A stretch of DNA of 64,000 nt from Vicia villosa (Eukaryota; Streptophyta; Magnoliopsida; Fabales; Fabaceae). The notes below the pieces were generated by a model that was not told where the DNA came from, did not search any database, and saw only the letters and a list, made by a program, of their open reading frames with translations. The position numbers and the translations under genes are program-made. Shown here in pieces: positions 1 to 10,237 of the stretch. Position 1 is the stretch's first letter, and each line of letters begins with the position of its first letter. The stretch spans positions 18,918,930 to 18,982,929 of the forward strand of contig NC_081186.1 in the NCBI RefSeq assembly GCF_029867415.1, given 5' to 3'.

Positions 1-700
1 AAAAGCATTTAGACGTGGTAATATAAGCGAGTGCGAGAAATAAAGTAAATAAAGCAATGTAAAGCAGAGTGGTTAAACAAAATAAAGCATGTAAATAAAA
101 ACCTACTCCAATCAGAGTCTTTAAATTTGATACAAGCGGAAAGTAAATTGTGCTTGAAGTAAATGACAGGAAAGTAAAATGCTCCAACCTAATCACACTA
201 TGGTGCAATAATCCCCCGATGTGGCGAATTATTACTTTTACAGAAGTAAGTATAGGCTTAGTGTTGTAGACTAAGTTGGATGCCTAAGAGATGAAGAGGA
301 GGTTGCTATTTATAGAAGTTCTTGAGGATTCACTTTGACAGGAATGCTCCCCAACTCCTTTTGGGCGGGATTTATTTTCTGAAGGTCGCGGCCGCAGAGG
401 GGGGGTCTGCGAGCGCGGAGCATGCTGATGGAGAGAACGTGGGGAACGTGGCAGTTACCCCCAGGATGAAATGGGACACGTCACCGCGCTCCCTATAGCG
501 GCCGCTGAGCTGGACACCAAGTGTGCAAAATGATTGGAAAATCCTGATATTTTGGCTTTTTCGCTCAATTTCTTCAAAGGAGCTTAAAAAGGGCACAACA
601 CCTGCAAATGAGCCAAGAACAAACCGAACACATAAAAGTAACACAAAAAACAATGAAAAACATATGCAAATCGAGTCAATTATGCAGTGTGATTCAGTAT
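1..700 (-). repeat. LTR-like fragment of an unidentified retroelement
   Basis: No convincing gene. Read on the minus strand there is a TATA-like CTATAAATAG near 310-320, and 65-190 bases upstream of it GC-rich palindromic pieces, including GCGGCCGC near 390 and AGCGGCCGCT near 498. The Athila LTRs in this window have the same order: short palindromes repeated just upstream of a TATAAATAG box. I infer the promoter half of an LTR on the minus strand. Termini, TSD and primer site were not found, and the small minus-strand frame at 372-728 looks spurious. Confidence 0.35.
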
Positions 701-719
701 GATCAACTAGACCCCATAC

Positions 720-1260
720 ACCACTCACCGAGATACCTTCGTCCCCATTTCATATTATTCTGAATGGCTGGCATGTTGGAGTAATCTAATGTGCATGTAT
801 TTACCAAAGTGATGCATGCTTAAGTTTGGATTTGTGCATATCATTCTAAGATCCTCCTTCGAGGCTGCTTCTAACAGCATTGTTCGTAGACATCTTGATG
901 ACATACTAGTGGATTACGAGAGTCATCTAGTACCAGAGGAGTATCGAAGTATGTCAGCCACAACTTAGTGGTCTTACATGGACGGTTACATGATTTGATT
1001 ATATATTGTGTCACACCCTGTCATGACACCAGACGCCCCTGGAGTCCACCTAGGCCTGCTTTTGAGGAGTTCCTGGAGAATGAGTTAGTTAGTGATGATC
1101 ATGTTATTGATGTGTTGTCTATCTGTCAGAATATTATGCAAATTACATATGAGGGTATAAAGTGTGGGCTATTAAAGAGAGGTGACGATGATAGGATTGC
1201 TTTAACATGTTACATTCTTAATGAGACGTGGAATGTCTTGAGTTACTGGCGGAAGAGGAG
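720..1260 (+). pseudogene. Decayed plant mobile domain (PMD) gene fragment
   Basis: The plus strand resembles the C-terminal part of the plant mobile domain family (proteins often annotated as serine/threonine phosphatase 7 long form homolog, MAIL/MAIN-like). Recognisable pieces in order are VRRHLDDILVDYESHLVPEE near 885-945, then a WSYMDGY motif, VSHPVMTP in a neighbouring frame, and a PPRPAFEEFLENE segment near 1045-1085. The reading frame changes and there are stops (for example after the ATT residues near 967), so it is not expressed as one protein. An open frame runs 968-1381 but is only the damaged tail. PMD genes are often carried by plant transposons, so this may be a captured copy. 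Function in the living gene is not well defined; the family is linked to silencing and genome stability. Confidence 0.6.
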
Positions 1261-1595
1261 GAGTCGGGGGTTAGGATTAGGCATACGCAGTAGGTTATAT
1301 TTTTTTTTGTATTTTCGAATGTATTATTTTCCATACTTTGAGAATTATGTTCGTAATATTTTGAGATGCTTTTTTAATTAATGCATTACCTTATTCTATG
1401 ATGTTCGTCTTTATTAATGTTTGGATCAAATTATGGAATATGGTACTATTAGTCGGATTAAAATGACTTCTGTTTAAAAAAATACAAACTCAGACAATAT
1501 TTTTGCCCAAGAAGCATGCAAAGAAGTTTTTGAAGATGCATACCTAAAATAAAAGTTTTCGAATATACATCTTCAAATTCACCCTAGAAATATTT
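1261..1595. other. Unassigned AT-rich spacer up to the truncation point of element A
   Basis: I see no gene, RNA or repeat here. Its right edge is the point (about 1595/1596) where similarity between elements A and B stops abruptly, so it is the partner sequence of a deletion or recombination that removed the rest of A. Confidence 0.5.
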
Positions 1596-4096
1596 GGCCC
1601 AGGTATAGGATCAGGAGTCAATGCTAAACATTCACTCAGGTGGTTATCTTGATATTCCCCACGCCAGTTGTCATCTTCAAATATTGGCGGTATAGGAATT
1701 CTTAAGATCTCGGTTTCCTTATGTGGTTCGGATTTTATTTCATTTACACACTCATCGATTATGTCGGCAGAGCAGCATGTGTCAATTATAGAAGGTGCTT
1801 TTAGGAATTGGGAAAGAATAAATTCTATTTTCTCTTCTCCTACTTCGAAGGTAAGCTTTCCTTGCTTGACGTCTATAATTGCACCAGCGGTTGCTAAGAA
1901 TGGTCTTCCTAATATGATCGGGATGTTAGAATCTTCTTGGATATCCATTATGATGAAGTTAGTTGGGATGTAGAATTGGCCTACACGAACAGGGATATTT
2001 TTTAACATTCCTACAGGGTATTTAACTGAACGGTCGACTAGTTGAAGAGACATTCTCGTTGCCTTAAGCTCACCCAGATTTAGCTTCTTACAGGTTGAAA
2101 GAGGCATCAAGCTAACACTGGCTCCTAAGTCGCACAAGGCTTTCTCTATAATAGTTTTTCCTATTACGCAAGGTATAGAAAAGCTACCAGGATCTTTCAG
2201 TTTAGGAGGCATGTTATTTTGGATGATAGCGCTACATTCAGTGGTAAGTGTTACAGTTTCGTTATCCTCGAGTTTCTTTTTGTTCGATAGAATTTCTTTC
2301 AAGAATTTAGCGTACGAAGGCATTTCGGTTATGGCTTCTGTGAACGGTATGGTTATGTTTAATTGTTTCAGAAGTTCTACAAATTTTTTAAATTGCGCTT
2401 CGGTTTTTGATTTAGCTAATCTCTGAGGGTAAGGAATTGGTGGCTTATAAGGTGGTGGTGGAACGTAAGGTTTTTCCTTTTCAGGTTCCACTTCATTGTT
2501 GTTCTCATTGGTCTTAGCAGTTTGATCATCAGTTGATGTCTTTTTGGTTTCCTTTGGCTCTTGTTGTGACATGGGTGCGTTTTGAGTTCTAGGATCGATA
2601 GGTCTATCGTAGTTCGTTCCACTTCGTAGTGTTATCGCGTTCGCATGTCCTTTAGGATTAGGTTGTGGTTGAGCAGGAAACGTGCCAGCAGGGGCAGCAG
2701 TAGGTGCTTGTTGTTGGGCTACTTGTGAAATTTGAGTTTCTAACATTTTGTTATGTGTAGCTAAGGCATCTACTTTGTTCGATAATTGTTTTAGTTGCTC
2801 GCTATTGTGGATGTTTTGATTTAGGAAGTCCTTATTGGTTTGTTGTTGGGAAGCTATAAAGTTTTCCATCATGATTTCTAGATTCGACTTCCTAGGGGCG
2901 TTTTAAGCAGCTACAGGCGCTTTTTGATAACCAGGTGGGACAACAGGTGCTTGTCCGGGCGCGTACAACGTGTTGTTGTTCTTATACGAAAAGTTTGGAT
3001 GGTTTTTCCATCCAGGGTTGTACGTGTTAGAATAAGGGTTTCCTTGAGCATAATTTACTTGATCAGATGGGATTCTAGTCAAGAGTTGACATTCGGCAAC
3101 TGCGTGTCCAGTTAATCCACAAATCTCGCAGTTAGGTGCTACGGCAGCAGCGGTGGCTGAAGGAGTGATGGTTAAGTTTTCGATCTTTTGAGTTAAAGCG
3201 TCTACTTTAGCGTTAACGCGGTCTATACCACTTACTTCGTACATTCCTCCTTTGGTTTGGGTCTTCTCTAGAGCGGCTCGTTCTCCACCCCATTGGTAAT
3301 GGTTTTGTGCCATGTTCTCTATGAGGTTGTATGCTTCATCATGGGGTTTTTCCATTAGTGCTCCGCCAGCAGCGGCATCTATAGTCATTTTAGTGTTATA
3401 AAGGAGACCACCATAGAAAGTATGGATGATCAGCCATGGTTCGAGTCCATGATGAGGGCATAGTCTAAGCATGTCCTTGTATCGTTCCCAAGCTTCGAAG
3501 AGTGATTCGTTATCTTTCTGGGTAAATCCGTTGATTTGACCTCTTAGCATAGCAGTTTTGCTAGGCGGAAAGTATCTTGCTAAGAATACTCTCTTCAATT
3601 CGTCCCATGTAGTTATGGAATTAGAAGGTAGGGATTGAAGCCACGCTCTAGCTCTATCTCTCAAGGAGAAGGGAAAGAGACGTAATCGAATAGCTTCGGA
3701 ACTAACGTTGTTAGCTTTGATAGTGTCGGCATATTGCACGAACACAGATAAATGGAGGTTGGGGTCGTCTGCAGGGCTTCCAGAGAATTGATTCTGTTGA
3801 ACAGCTTGTACCAACTAAGGTTTCAGCTCGAAATTGTTCGCCTCAATCGCAGGTGGTGCGATACTTGAGTGCGGTTCAGCGCGTGAAGGAGCGGCATAGT
3901 CTCTAAGAGGACGAATAGCAGCCATCTCTAACTTCGGGGTAATTTGATTGATTTGATCAGTAAAGGTCAATTCCTGATTAATCGGAATTGGTGCTACTTC
4001 GGGAAGATTGCGAGCTCGGCGTTTGACGTTAATGAAACGTTTGATCTCGTTAATTCGTTGTATTAAATCTCCTCCTTGTGAACGAGTATTTGGCAT
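1596..4096 (-). pseudogene. gag-pro: Athila gag-protease of element A, two nonsense mutations, 3' truncated
   Basis: The start MPNTRSQGGDL at 4096 is shared with element B. The retrotransposon gag core follows, with motifs LRDRARAWLQSL and FLARYFPPSKTA, then a CX2CX4HX4C zinc knuckle (CEICGLTGHAVAEC, plus-strand 3085-3130) that would bind RNA in the particle. Further on is a retropepsin-like site (CDLGASVSLMPLS) and the typical IPIILGRPFLATAGAIID motif. The frame is continuous from start to truncation but is cut by a TAG at 3815-3817 and a TAA at 2903-2905; at the second site element B has CAA (Gln). The last 17 or so residues of the open frame (to 1544) come from unrelated flanking DNA. Non-functional in this copy. 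Confidence 0.88.
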
Positions 4097-4174
4097 ACAA
4101 TCGTCCAGAAAGAAAGGAAAGAATTGCCCTAGTCTCTACGGTGTAACAGTGAGTTACGATATCGACTTAAATAG

Positions 4175-4192
4175 TCCCCGGCAACGGCGACA
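4175..4192 (-). other. Primer binding site of element A (tRNA-Asp type)
   Basis: The minus strand six bases after the LTR end reads TGTCGCCGTTGCCGGGGA. Element B has TGGCGCCGTTGCCGGGGA, which is complementary to the 3' end of plant tRNA-Asp ending in GGCGCCA. A has one substitution (plus-strand C to A at 4190) within the first few pairing bases, which would weaken priming. Confidence 0.85.
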
Positions 4193-5431
4193 AAAACTTG
4201 ATTGTGACTTCACGTGTCTATTAATCTGATGACTGCAAGTGCACAGTCGTGTCGTGTAGTTTTAAAAGATATCGAATCCACAGGGACTGTGAATTGATCT
4301 ACCGTTATCTAAGGTTGCTATGTAAAGCTAAGGCTACTAATATTTTGATTGTTCCTAAGGGAAAGTGATTGTGAATAATAAGAAATATAATAATAGACGG
4401 ATATTAGTATGTACTTCGTTTAACTTAAGGTGATCCGAAGGTCCATTGGCTAATGCATAATTCGATTAAAAATCTTTATTAATTCAATTGATTAAAAATC
4501 CTCCTCTCAAACTTTCGCTCTGTTGATTTAGATTACTATCCTAACTCGTAATGTACGCTTTCGCCATCCCATTAGATTTTAGAAAAGCTTTTTGGAAACA
4601 ACGTAATTAATAAAACGCTCGTTTTATGAAGTCGTTATCTATTTAAATCCCCTAAACTCAAACTTTCGCTCTGTTGACTCGGAACATGCTAATATCCCTA
4701 ACGTACGCTTTCGCCATCCCGCTCGGGTGTAAAAACATTTTTTGAAAATAAATAAGTCCCAATTAGTTTTAATACGCTTTCGCCATCCTTAAAACTAATG
4801 TCCTATGTCTACTATCCAGTTAAAGATCTCAAACTTTCGCTCTATTGATTTTAACCTTTAACCGTCTTAACCCCTCAAACTTTCGCTCTATTGGTTTTAA
4901 GACTTACTAATTAAATTAGACATACAAACCAAAAACAAGTGATATTTAATAAAATATAATTAAGCCAATTTATTTCGGATCCCACAGTTAACTTACTTTA
5001 CATACCGATATCTTAGTTAATTAGCCAGACATATTAATACGGTTAAGCATGCATAAATTAATTTGGTTTATAATAAAAGGCATGTTAAATGGCATATAAT
5101 ATATCATGCAATAACGATAATAAATAAAGCGGTAAATGATAAACCTGAATAAAATAAATTGCAATTGAATCTTGAAGTATCAAACTTCCACCACAGGTTG
5201 GCTGGATCGTTCTTCGGAATTAAAGGACAGAAATTCAAAACAAGGAAATAAAACGATAAATCTAACGTAAGGCTAGATTTATAAAAGGTTCACAACAATT
5301 TCCGGTGTAGAAATTGTTATGAGAAAATAAGACTGTTTAATTGAAAGCAGGAAGAAAATAGCAATCGCGAAACAATTTCGGCAGCACTTCGTTAGCAGAA
5401 AATCGGACAGGTTGAAGTGAAGTATCTGCCT

Positions 5432-5442
5432 CTATTTATAGG
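5432..5442 (-). promoter_or_regulatory. TATA box of the element A LTR
   Basis: Minus strand CCTATAAATAGA. The same box occurs in the 3' LTR of B (near 7316-7324) and in its 5' LTR (19662-19672). It lies downstream of four palindromes, as expected for a U3 promoter. Confidence 0.75.
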
Positions 5443-5496
5443 CGAGCCTTTGCAGTTGGAATCCGTGAAATAAGGGACTTTCTCTGGCTGGGACTT

Positions 5497-5637
5497 GGAG
5501 ACGTGCGTCTCCATTTTTTGAGGGGCTCCTTTGAACGACTTGAGACGTGCGTCTCAAGTGGAGAAGATTTAGGGGGATTGGAGACGTGCGTCTCCACTTG
5601 GTGACATGGCAGGAGGTTGCTGGAGACGTGCGTCTCC
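5497..5637. promoter_or_regulatory. Four GAGACGTGCGTCTC palindromes upstream of the LTR TATA box
   Basis: Copies lie at 5497-5512, 5539-5558, 5580-5595 and 5622-5637. The core is an inverted repeat GAGACG-TG-CGTCTC; flanks extend the arms differently (GGAG/CTCC or CTTGAG/CTCAAG), so arms are kept even where sequence changes. They sit 55-195 bases upstream of the TATA box, a typical activator position. Matching clusters are in B's 3' LTR (7380-7395, 7422-7441, 7463-7478, 7505-7520) and 5' LTR (19727-19742, 19769-19788, 19810-19825, 19852-19867). Each contains ACGTG and two GTCTC pentamers in tail-to-tail array; bZIP or ARF-type factors are possible binders, which is inference. Confidence 0.7.
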
Positions 5638-5943
5638 TCTTGCTTGTGTGATTTGGGCCACGTGCAGATTTGTATCTTTGTGGGCTGGACTTGTACTTTG
5701 CACATTTGGGCCTTATTTGCACCTCCTTTTCACTTCAGCACCCATTTTTCATCTTTTAGGCACAAATAGTAGTCGTTTTAGCTCCATTTACTCTCCTTTT
5801 CGCAAATAGTCTCAATAAGGGAGTAAAACCTGAAACAAAGCAAATACTCGCATAATATCATAATAAAACAATATAATAAACGGAAAATGCTATAAATATC
5901 TACGAATTTCAAGCTAAATATACGATATAAAATCGTGTTATCA

Positions 5944-6081
5944 GATACTCAATAACAGGATACACCATATTAGGATTCTCCTCAAGAGGATTTTCCCGAA
6001 ACCGGTCAAACAGAGTCTTAAAGTCTCCAGTCAGAACTGAAAACGGATAAGGAGTCCAGACAACCAGAGGCAAAGGATTAT
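5944..6081 (-). pseudogene. Part of element D env-like gene, between insertions A and B
   Basis: This 138-bp piece translates openly on the minus strand (NPLPLVVWTPYPFS then TGDFKTLFDRFRENPLEEN). Across the B insertion, after allowing for the duplicated ATTAT, its frame continues that of the D segment starting at 20179. It is therefore the downstream part of D's env-like gene, with element A joined at 5943/5944. Confidence 0.85.
6077..6081. repeat. Target site duplication of element B (ATTAT), left copy
   Basis: ATTAT lies directly before the LTR at 6082, and an identical ATTAT (20174-20178) directly follows the LTR end at 20173. Five bases is the usual Ty3 integrase spacing. It proves that 6082-20173 is one insertion. 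Confidence 0.95.
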
Positions 6082-7826
6082 TGATCGCGACTTTACGTGT
6101 CTATTAATTTGATGACTGCAAGTACACAGTCGTGTCGTGTAGTTTTAAAAGATATCGAATCCACAGGGACTATGAATCGATCTACCGTTATCTAAGGTTA
6201 CTATGTAAAGCTAAGGCTACTAATATTTTGATTGTTCCTAAGGGAAAGTGATTGTGAATAATAAGAAATATAATAATAGACGGATATCAGTATGTATTTC
6301 GTTTAACTTAAGGTGATCCGAAGGTCCATTGGCTAATGCATAATTCGATTAAAAATCTTTATTAATTCAATTGATTAAAAATCCTCCTCTCAAACTTTCG
6401 CTCTGTTGATTTAGATTACTATCCTAACTCGTAATGTACGCTTTCGCCATCCCATTAGATTTTAGAAAATATTTTTGGAAACAACGTAATTAAAAAAATG
6501 CTTGTTTTATGAAGTCGTTATCTATTTAAATCCCCTAATCTCAAACTTTCGCTCTGTTGACTCGGAACATGCTAATATCCCTAACGTACGCTTTCGCAAT
6601 CCCGCTCGGGTGTAAAAACATTTTTTGAAAATAAATAAGTCCCAATTAGTTTTAATACGCTTTCGCCATCCTTAAAACTAATGTCCTATGTCTACTATCC
6701 AGTTAAAGATCTCAAACTTTCGCTCTATTGATTTTAACCTTTAACCGTCTTAACCCCTCAAACTTTCGCTCTATTGGTTTTAAGACTTACTAATTAAATT
6801 AGACATACAAACCAAAAACAAGTGATATTTAATAAAATATAATTAAGCCAATTTATTTCGGATCCCACAGTTAACTTACTTTACATACCGATATCTTAGT
6901 TAATTAGCCAGACATATTAATACGGTTAAGCATGCATAAATTAATTTGGTTTATAATAAAAGGCATGTTAAATGGCATATAATATATTATGCAATAACGA
7001 TAATAAATAAAGCGGTAAATGATAAACCTGAATAAAACAAATTGCAATTGAATCTTGAAGTATCGAACTTCCTTCACAGGTTGGCTGGATCGTTCTTCGG
7101 AATTAAAGGACAGAAATTCAAAACAAGGAAATAAAACGATAAATCTAACGTAAGGCTAGATTTATAAAAGGTTCACAACAATTTCCAGTGTAGAAATTGT
7201 TATGAGAAAATAAGACTGTTTAATTGAAAGCAGTAAGAAAATAGCAATCGCGGAACAATTTCGGCAGCACTTCGTTAGCAGAAAATCGGACAGGTTGAAG
7301 TGAAGTATCTGCCTCTATTTATAGGTGAGCCTTTGCAGTTGGAATCCGTGAAATGAGGGACTTTCTCTGACTGGGACTTGGAGACGTGCGTCTCCACTTT
7401 TTGAGGGGCTCCTTTGAACGACTTGAGACGTGCGTCTCAAGTGGAGAAGATTTAGGGGGATTGGAGACGTGCGTCTCCACTTGGTGACGTGGCAGGAGGT
7501 TGCTGGAGACGTGCGTCTCCTCTTGCTTGTGTGATTTGGGCCACGTGCAGATTTGTATCTTCGTGGGCTGGACTTGTACTTTGCACATTTGGGCCTTATT
7601 TGCACCTCCTTTTCACTTCAGCACCCATTTTTCATCTTTTAGGCACAAATAGTAGTCGTTTTAGCTCCATTTCCTCTCCTTTTCGCAAATAGTCTCAATA
7701 AGGGAGTAAAACCTGAAACAAAGCAAATACTCGCATAATATCATAATAAAACAATATAATAAACGGAAAATGCTATAAATATCTATAGATTTCACGCTAA
7801 ATATACGATATAAAATCGTGTTATCA
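6082..7826 (-). repeat. 3' LTR of element B
   Basis: 1745 bp, differing from the 5' LTR at 18429-20173 by a scatter of point changes that can be seen by eye, so the insertion is fairly young. It carries the TATA box, four palindromes and the GCGAAAG repeats described for element A. Confidence 0.95.
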
Positions 7827-7841
7827 AATTCCCCCAGACTT
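7827..7841 (-). other. Polypurine tract next to the 3' LTR of B
   Basis: The sense strand reads AAGTCTGGGGGAATT directly before the LTR start TGATAACACG. This is the expected plus-strand DNA primer. Confidence 0.9.
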
Positions 7842-8880
7842 GAACCTTTGCTTGTCCTCAAGCAAAATAATAAGATAAAGATAGGAGGACAGCGAAATGA
7901 AATACGCTTCCACCACGTCGTTCGGTCATACTCAGCTACATAGTGTTCTTGTTTTGAAAATAATGTTGCAGATCCTAGCAATAAACTTATAGTAGCGACA
8001 CTAGACAACTCCCAGCGTGCATACCAATCCGAATCATGCCATTATAGCTTGACCTTGACTCGTCATCATGTTTTACCCTTTTCATTCGCGCGCAATCACA
8101 TTAAGCCCATTATCTTGACACGCACATAGCAGAGTAGTCGGTTAGTGACTATGATCCTTCTCATGGAGTTCTGGCACATTTATGTGGTATACTCCTTAGC
8201 GCTCATTTGTAGATTGTGGGGAATCGGATAATAGTCCTTCCTACCAAGTTCAGTACCAGATAACTTCTGAACCAATCAACAATGAGTTTTTAAATCCTTT
8301 GTTTTTGAGATTTGTAACCGTTAGGCTAAATGATCTTGTGAGGATCACCTTACTTAGTAGGCACATTTCTATTGGTGGTTAAGAACATAATTATTATTAT
8401 AAGGATCATACACTTATATTCATCGACTCTCTGCGTAATTGGTATCTAAGACGGTGCCGACTGCTAGAATAAACTACTAAGGGTTACTTCAAAAATTAAA
8501 GTCGATGGTTTTGGTATAAAGGGTATTCAAATCGGTTACGCATACTTGGGGGTTTTAGAGTGTCGGGACAATAAGGGTATTGTCTTGAATCTTTATTGAT
8601 TTCTATGCGTTGAGTATTTGAGTAGCTTCGTATTTCTCGAACGTGTGGGGTTATGCGTTTATCGTTTTGGAGTAAAAATTTTGTTATGGCTCAAGAAAAT
8701 GGAAGAAATTGTAATAGCCACGGAATTATACATATAAGACTTGAAATTCCATAAATATGCTTTATTGAATTAGAAAAGAAACATTACAAGGAAAGGAAAT
8801 AAACTAAAAGGAAATAATAATAAAGCGAGAAATACGACTCCCCCAGACTTAAATGATGCAGTATCCTCAATGCATGTGAA
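7842..8880 (-). other. Non-coding 3' region of element B, with a second polypurine tract
   Basis: I find no credible gene in this 1 kb; the frame at 7661-8008 crosses the LTR boundary and is discounted. At 8836-8850 the sense strand reads AAGTCTGGGGGAGTC, almost the same as the LTR-adjacent tract, and lies about 30 bases after the stop of env-position gene 2. Confidence 0.6.
8836..8850 (-). other. Second, internal polypurine tract of element B
   Basis: AAGTCTGGGGGAGTC repeats the LTR-adjacent tract (AAGTCTGGGGGAATT) with two mismatches, 1 kb upstream of it. It could act as an extra plus-strand initiation site, or be a relic of an earlier element end. Confidence 0.55.
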
Positions 8881-10237
8881 CTACTCCTCAGTGTTGCGGT
8901 TGCGGGAACTGCTTACGCCTCTTGTACGAACACGGCGACGTCTATCAGTAGGAGAGCCATTTACACGAATGTTAAGATCATGCAATTGTGTAGAAATTTC
9001 GGTGTATTGACCTTCGTTCCTAATAGCGTAGTCACGGTGCTCTTGTTGCATCTCTCGAATAAGCCTTAGTGTTTCGTTTTGATTTGTCTGCATAGCTTGA
9101 AAGAGTTGGTCTTGGCGTTGAATTGCAGCATACATGGCATCAAGAGTAATAGGCGGAGGGTTGTTTGGAGGAGGTTGGTTGACATCAGCTTGTTCTTGGT
9201 TGACTTCTTCTTCCATTGCATCCACAGGCTCATTATGATGGTTGGTTATCTTGAGGATTATCATTAATAAGCCTCCAACGCTGAACATAACGGATGTTGA
9301 TTTGCTCAGGGCATGGTATGATGACATAAGGAATTAGAACTTTGTTGACGACCAGAGTGTAGTGGCCATCATGACGGGGTGAAACCAAGTGAGAATCACG
9401 ACAGTAAGTGAGATCGAGGGATTGAGCAGGCATCATAAGATGAGAGAGGGAGATGAGGTCATCACCGAGACCTAAGGCACAGGCCAAGGAGGTAATAATT
9501 CCGCCAAACAGGAAGGGGTTTGTAGCGGGGGCGTTGATGCAGCCTTGGATGTGTTGGAGCATAAAAGGTGCGGCATTGAAACGGATATTATTTAGCGCAC
9601 AGTATAAGAAAAATAATTCATTTTGGTTTACCTTGTGGTTGTTGGATCTTGCAAAAATAGTGTGCTCCAAAACACGTTAAAAATAATGTATAGCGGGGTT
9701 TTGAATATGAGAAGCATGTAGAGACCTCCAACCGGTAGGAATTTCGCCAGTAAGATTAAACCAAAATTCGAAAGCGAGTTCCTCCCAAGATCGACCATTG
9801 AGTTCTTGAAAGATCGTGCGGTGAGCATTTGGTGCATTATTAAAATGCAAATATGTAGCGACCGTTTCTTGGTCCAGAGTAAATTCACGATTAAACATCC
9901 GAAATTGGATGCTACCGGTTAAAAGTGGTTGATCAGAAGGAGTGTCATAATTAAAATAGCTTAAGAACTCTAAGACGAGCGGCTCATAAGTTGGTACGGG
10001 TTCGGTACAGAGATGATGTAGGCTGGATTTTGTGAGCAAACGGGTGACACCATCTATGAGACCCAGAGTTTCTAGACATTCGATGTTCACGAATTTCGTG
10101 GGAACAACCGAACGTTCATAGAATGCGAGGTATTTGGTTCTTTGAGCATCATTGTCTTCCTCTCGAAAGATGATATGTGAAAGGTCGGGAGGTGGCCTCT
10201 CAGGACGCACACTACGGATGATTGAACGTGGAGGCAT
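8881..10237 (-). pseudogene. Env-position gene 2 of element B (Athila env-like family), broken
   Basis: The start MPPRSIIRSVRPERPPPDL at 10237 gives 186 residues to a TAA near 9677; the same frame continues to 9233, and then a frame change near 9240 leads to the frame ending at 8881. In all it is about 450 codons, close to gene 1 (480). Conserved blocks shared with gene 1: a TYEPLVLEFLSYF block, a HIQNPAIHYF block just before the stop, an ELFFLYCALNN block, and FLFGGIITSLACALGLG. The C-terminal third has a proline-rich linker, a predicted coiled coil (QRQDQLFQAMQTNQNETLRL) and a basic tail RRRRVRTRG. I see no signal peptide or clear membrane span, so an envelope role is doubtful. Its upstream spacer holds its own TATA box and LTR-type palindromes. 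Confidence 0.75.

Larger units (their letters stand above)
1596..5943 (-). mobile_element. Element A: truncated Athila-clade Ty3 retrotransposon
   Basis: In sense (minus) order it has a 5' LTR (4199-5943), a tRNA-Asp-type primer site (4175-4192), gag and a retropepsin-like region, then stops at 1595/1596. The matching region of complete element B continues at 15830 without a break, so A has lost reverse transcriptase to 3' LTR. A and B are nearly the same over the shared part, so they are one family. A's LTR end directly touches env-like sequence of element D at 5944, so A inserted into D; no partner TSD is left because the other end is gone. Confidence 0.9.
4199..5943 (-). repeat. 5' LTR of element A (1745 bp)
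   Basis: Sense-strand ends are TGATAACACG and ATCA. The same length (1745 bp) as both LTRs of element B and nearly the same sequence. It holds a TATA-type promoter at 5432-5442 and palindromes upstream, and in the downstream half an interspersed series of GCGAAAG-containing repeats (4505-4890). Confidence 0.93.

Noticed and set aside
372..728. 118-codon minus-strand frame
   Set aside because: Lies in an LTR-like promoter region; hydrophobic low-complexity translation with no family resemblance.
968..1381. Complete host gene at 968-1381
   Set aside because: It is only the tail of a plant mobile domain gene with upstream pieces in other frames and stops.
5436..5809. Overlapping open frames rich in RRTSP/ETHVS in the Athila LTRs
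   Set aside because: They arise from the repeated palindrome and appear in all three LTRs in the same place; no coding evidence.
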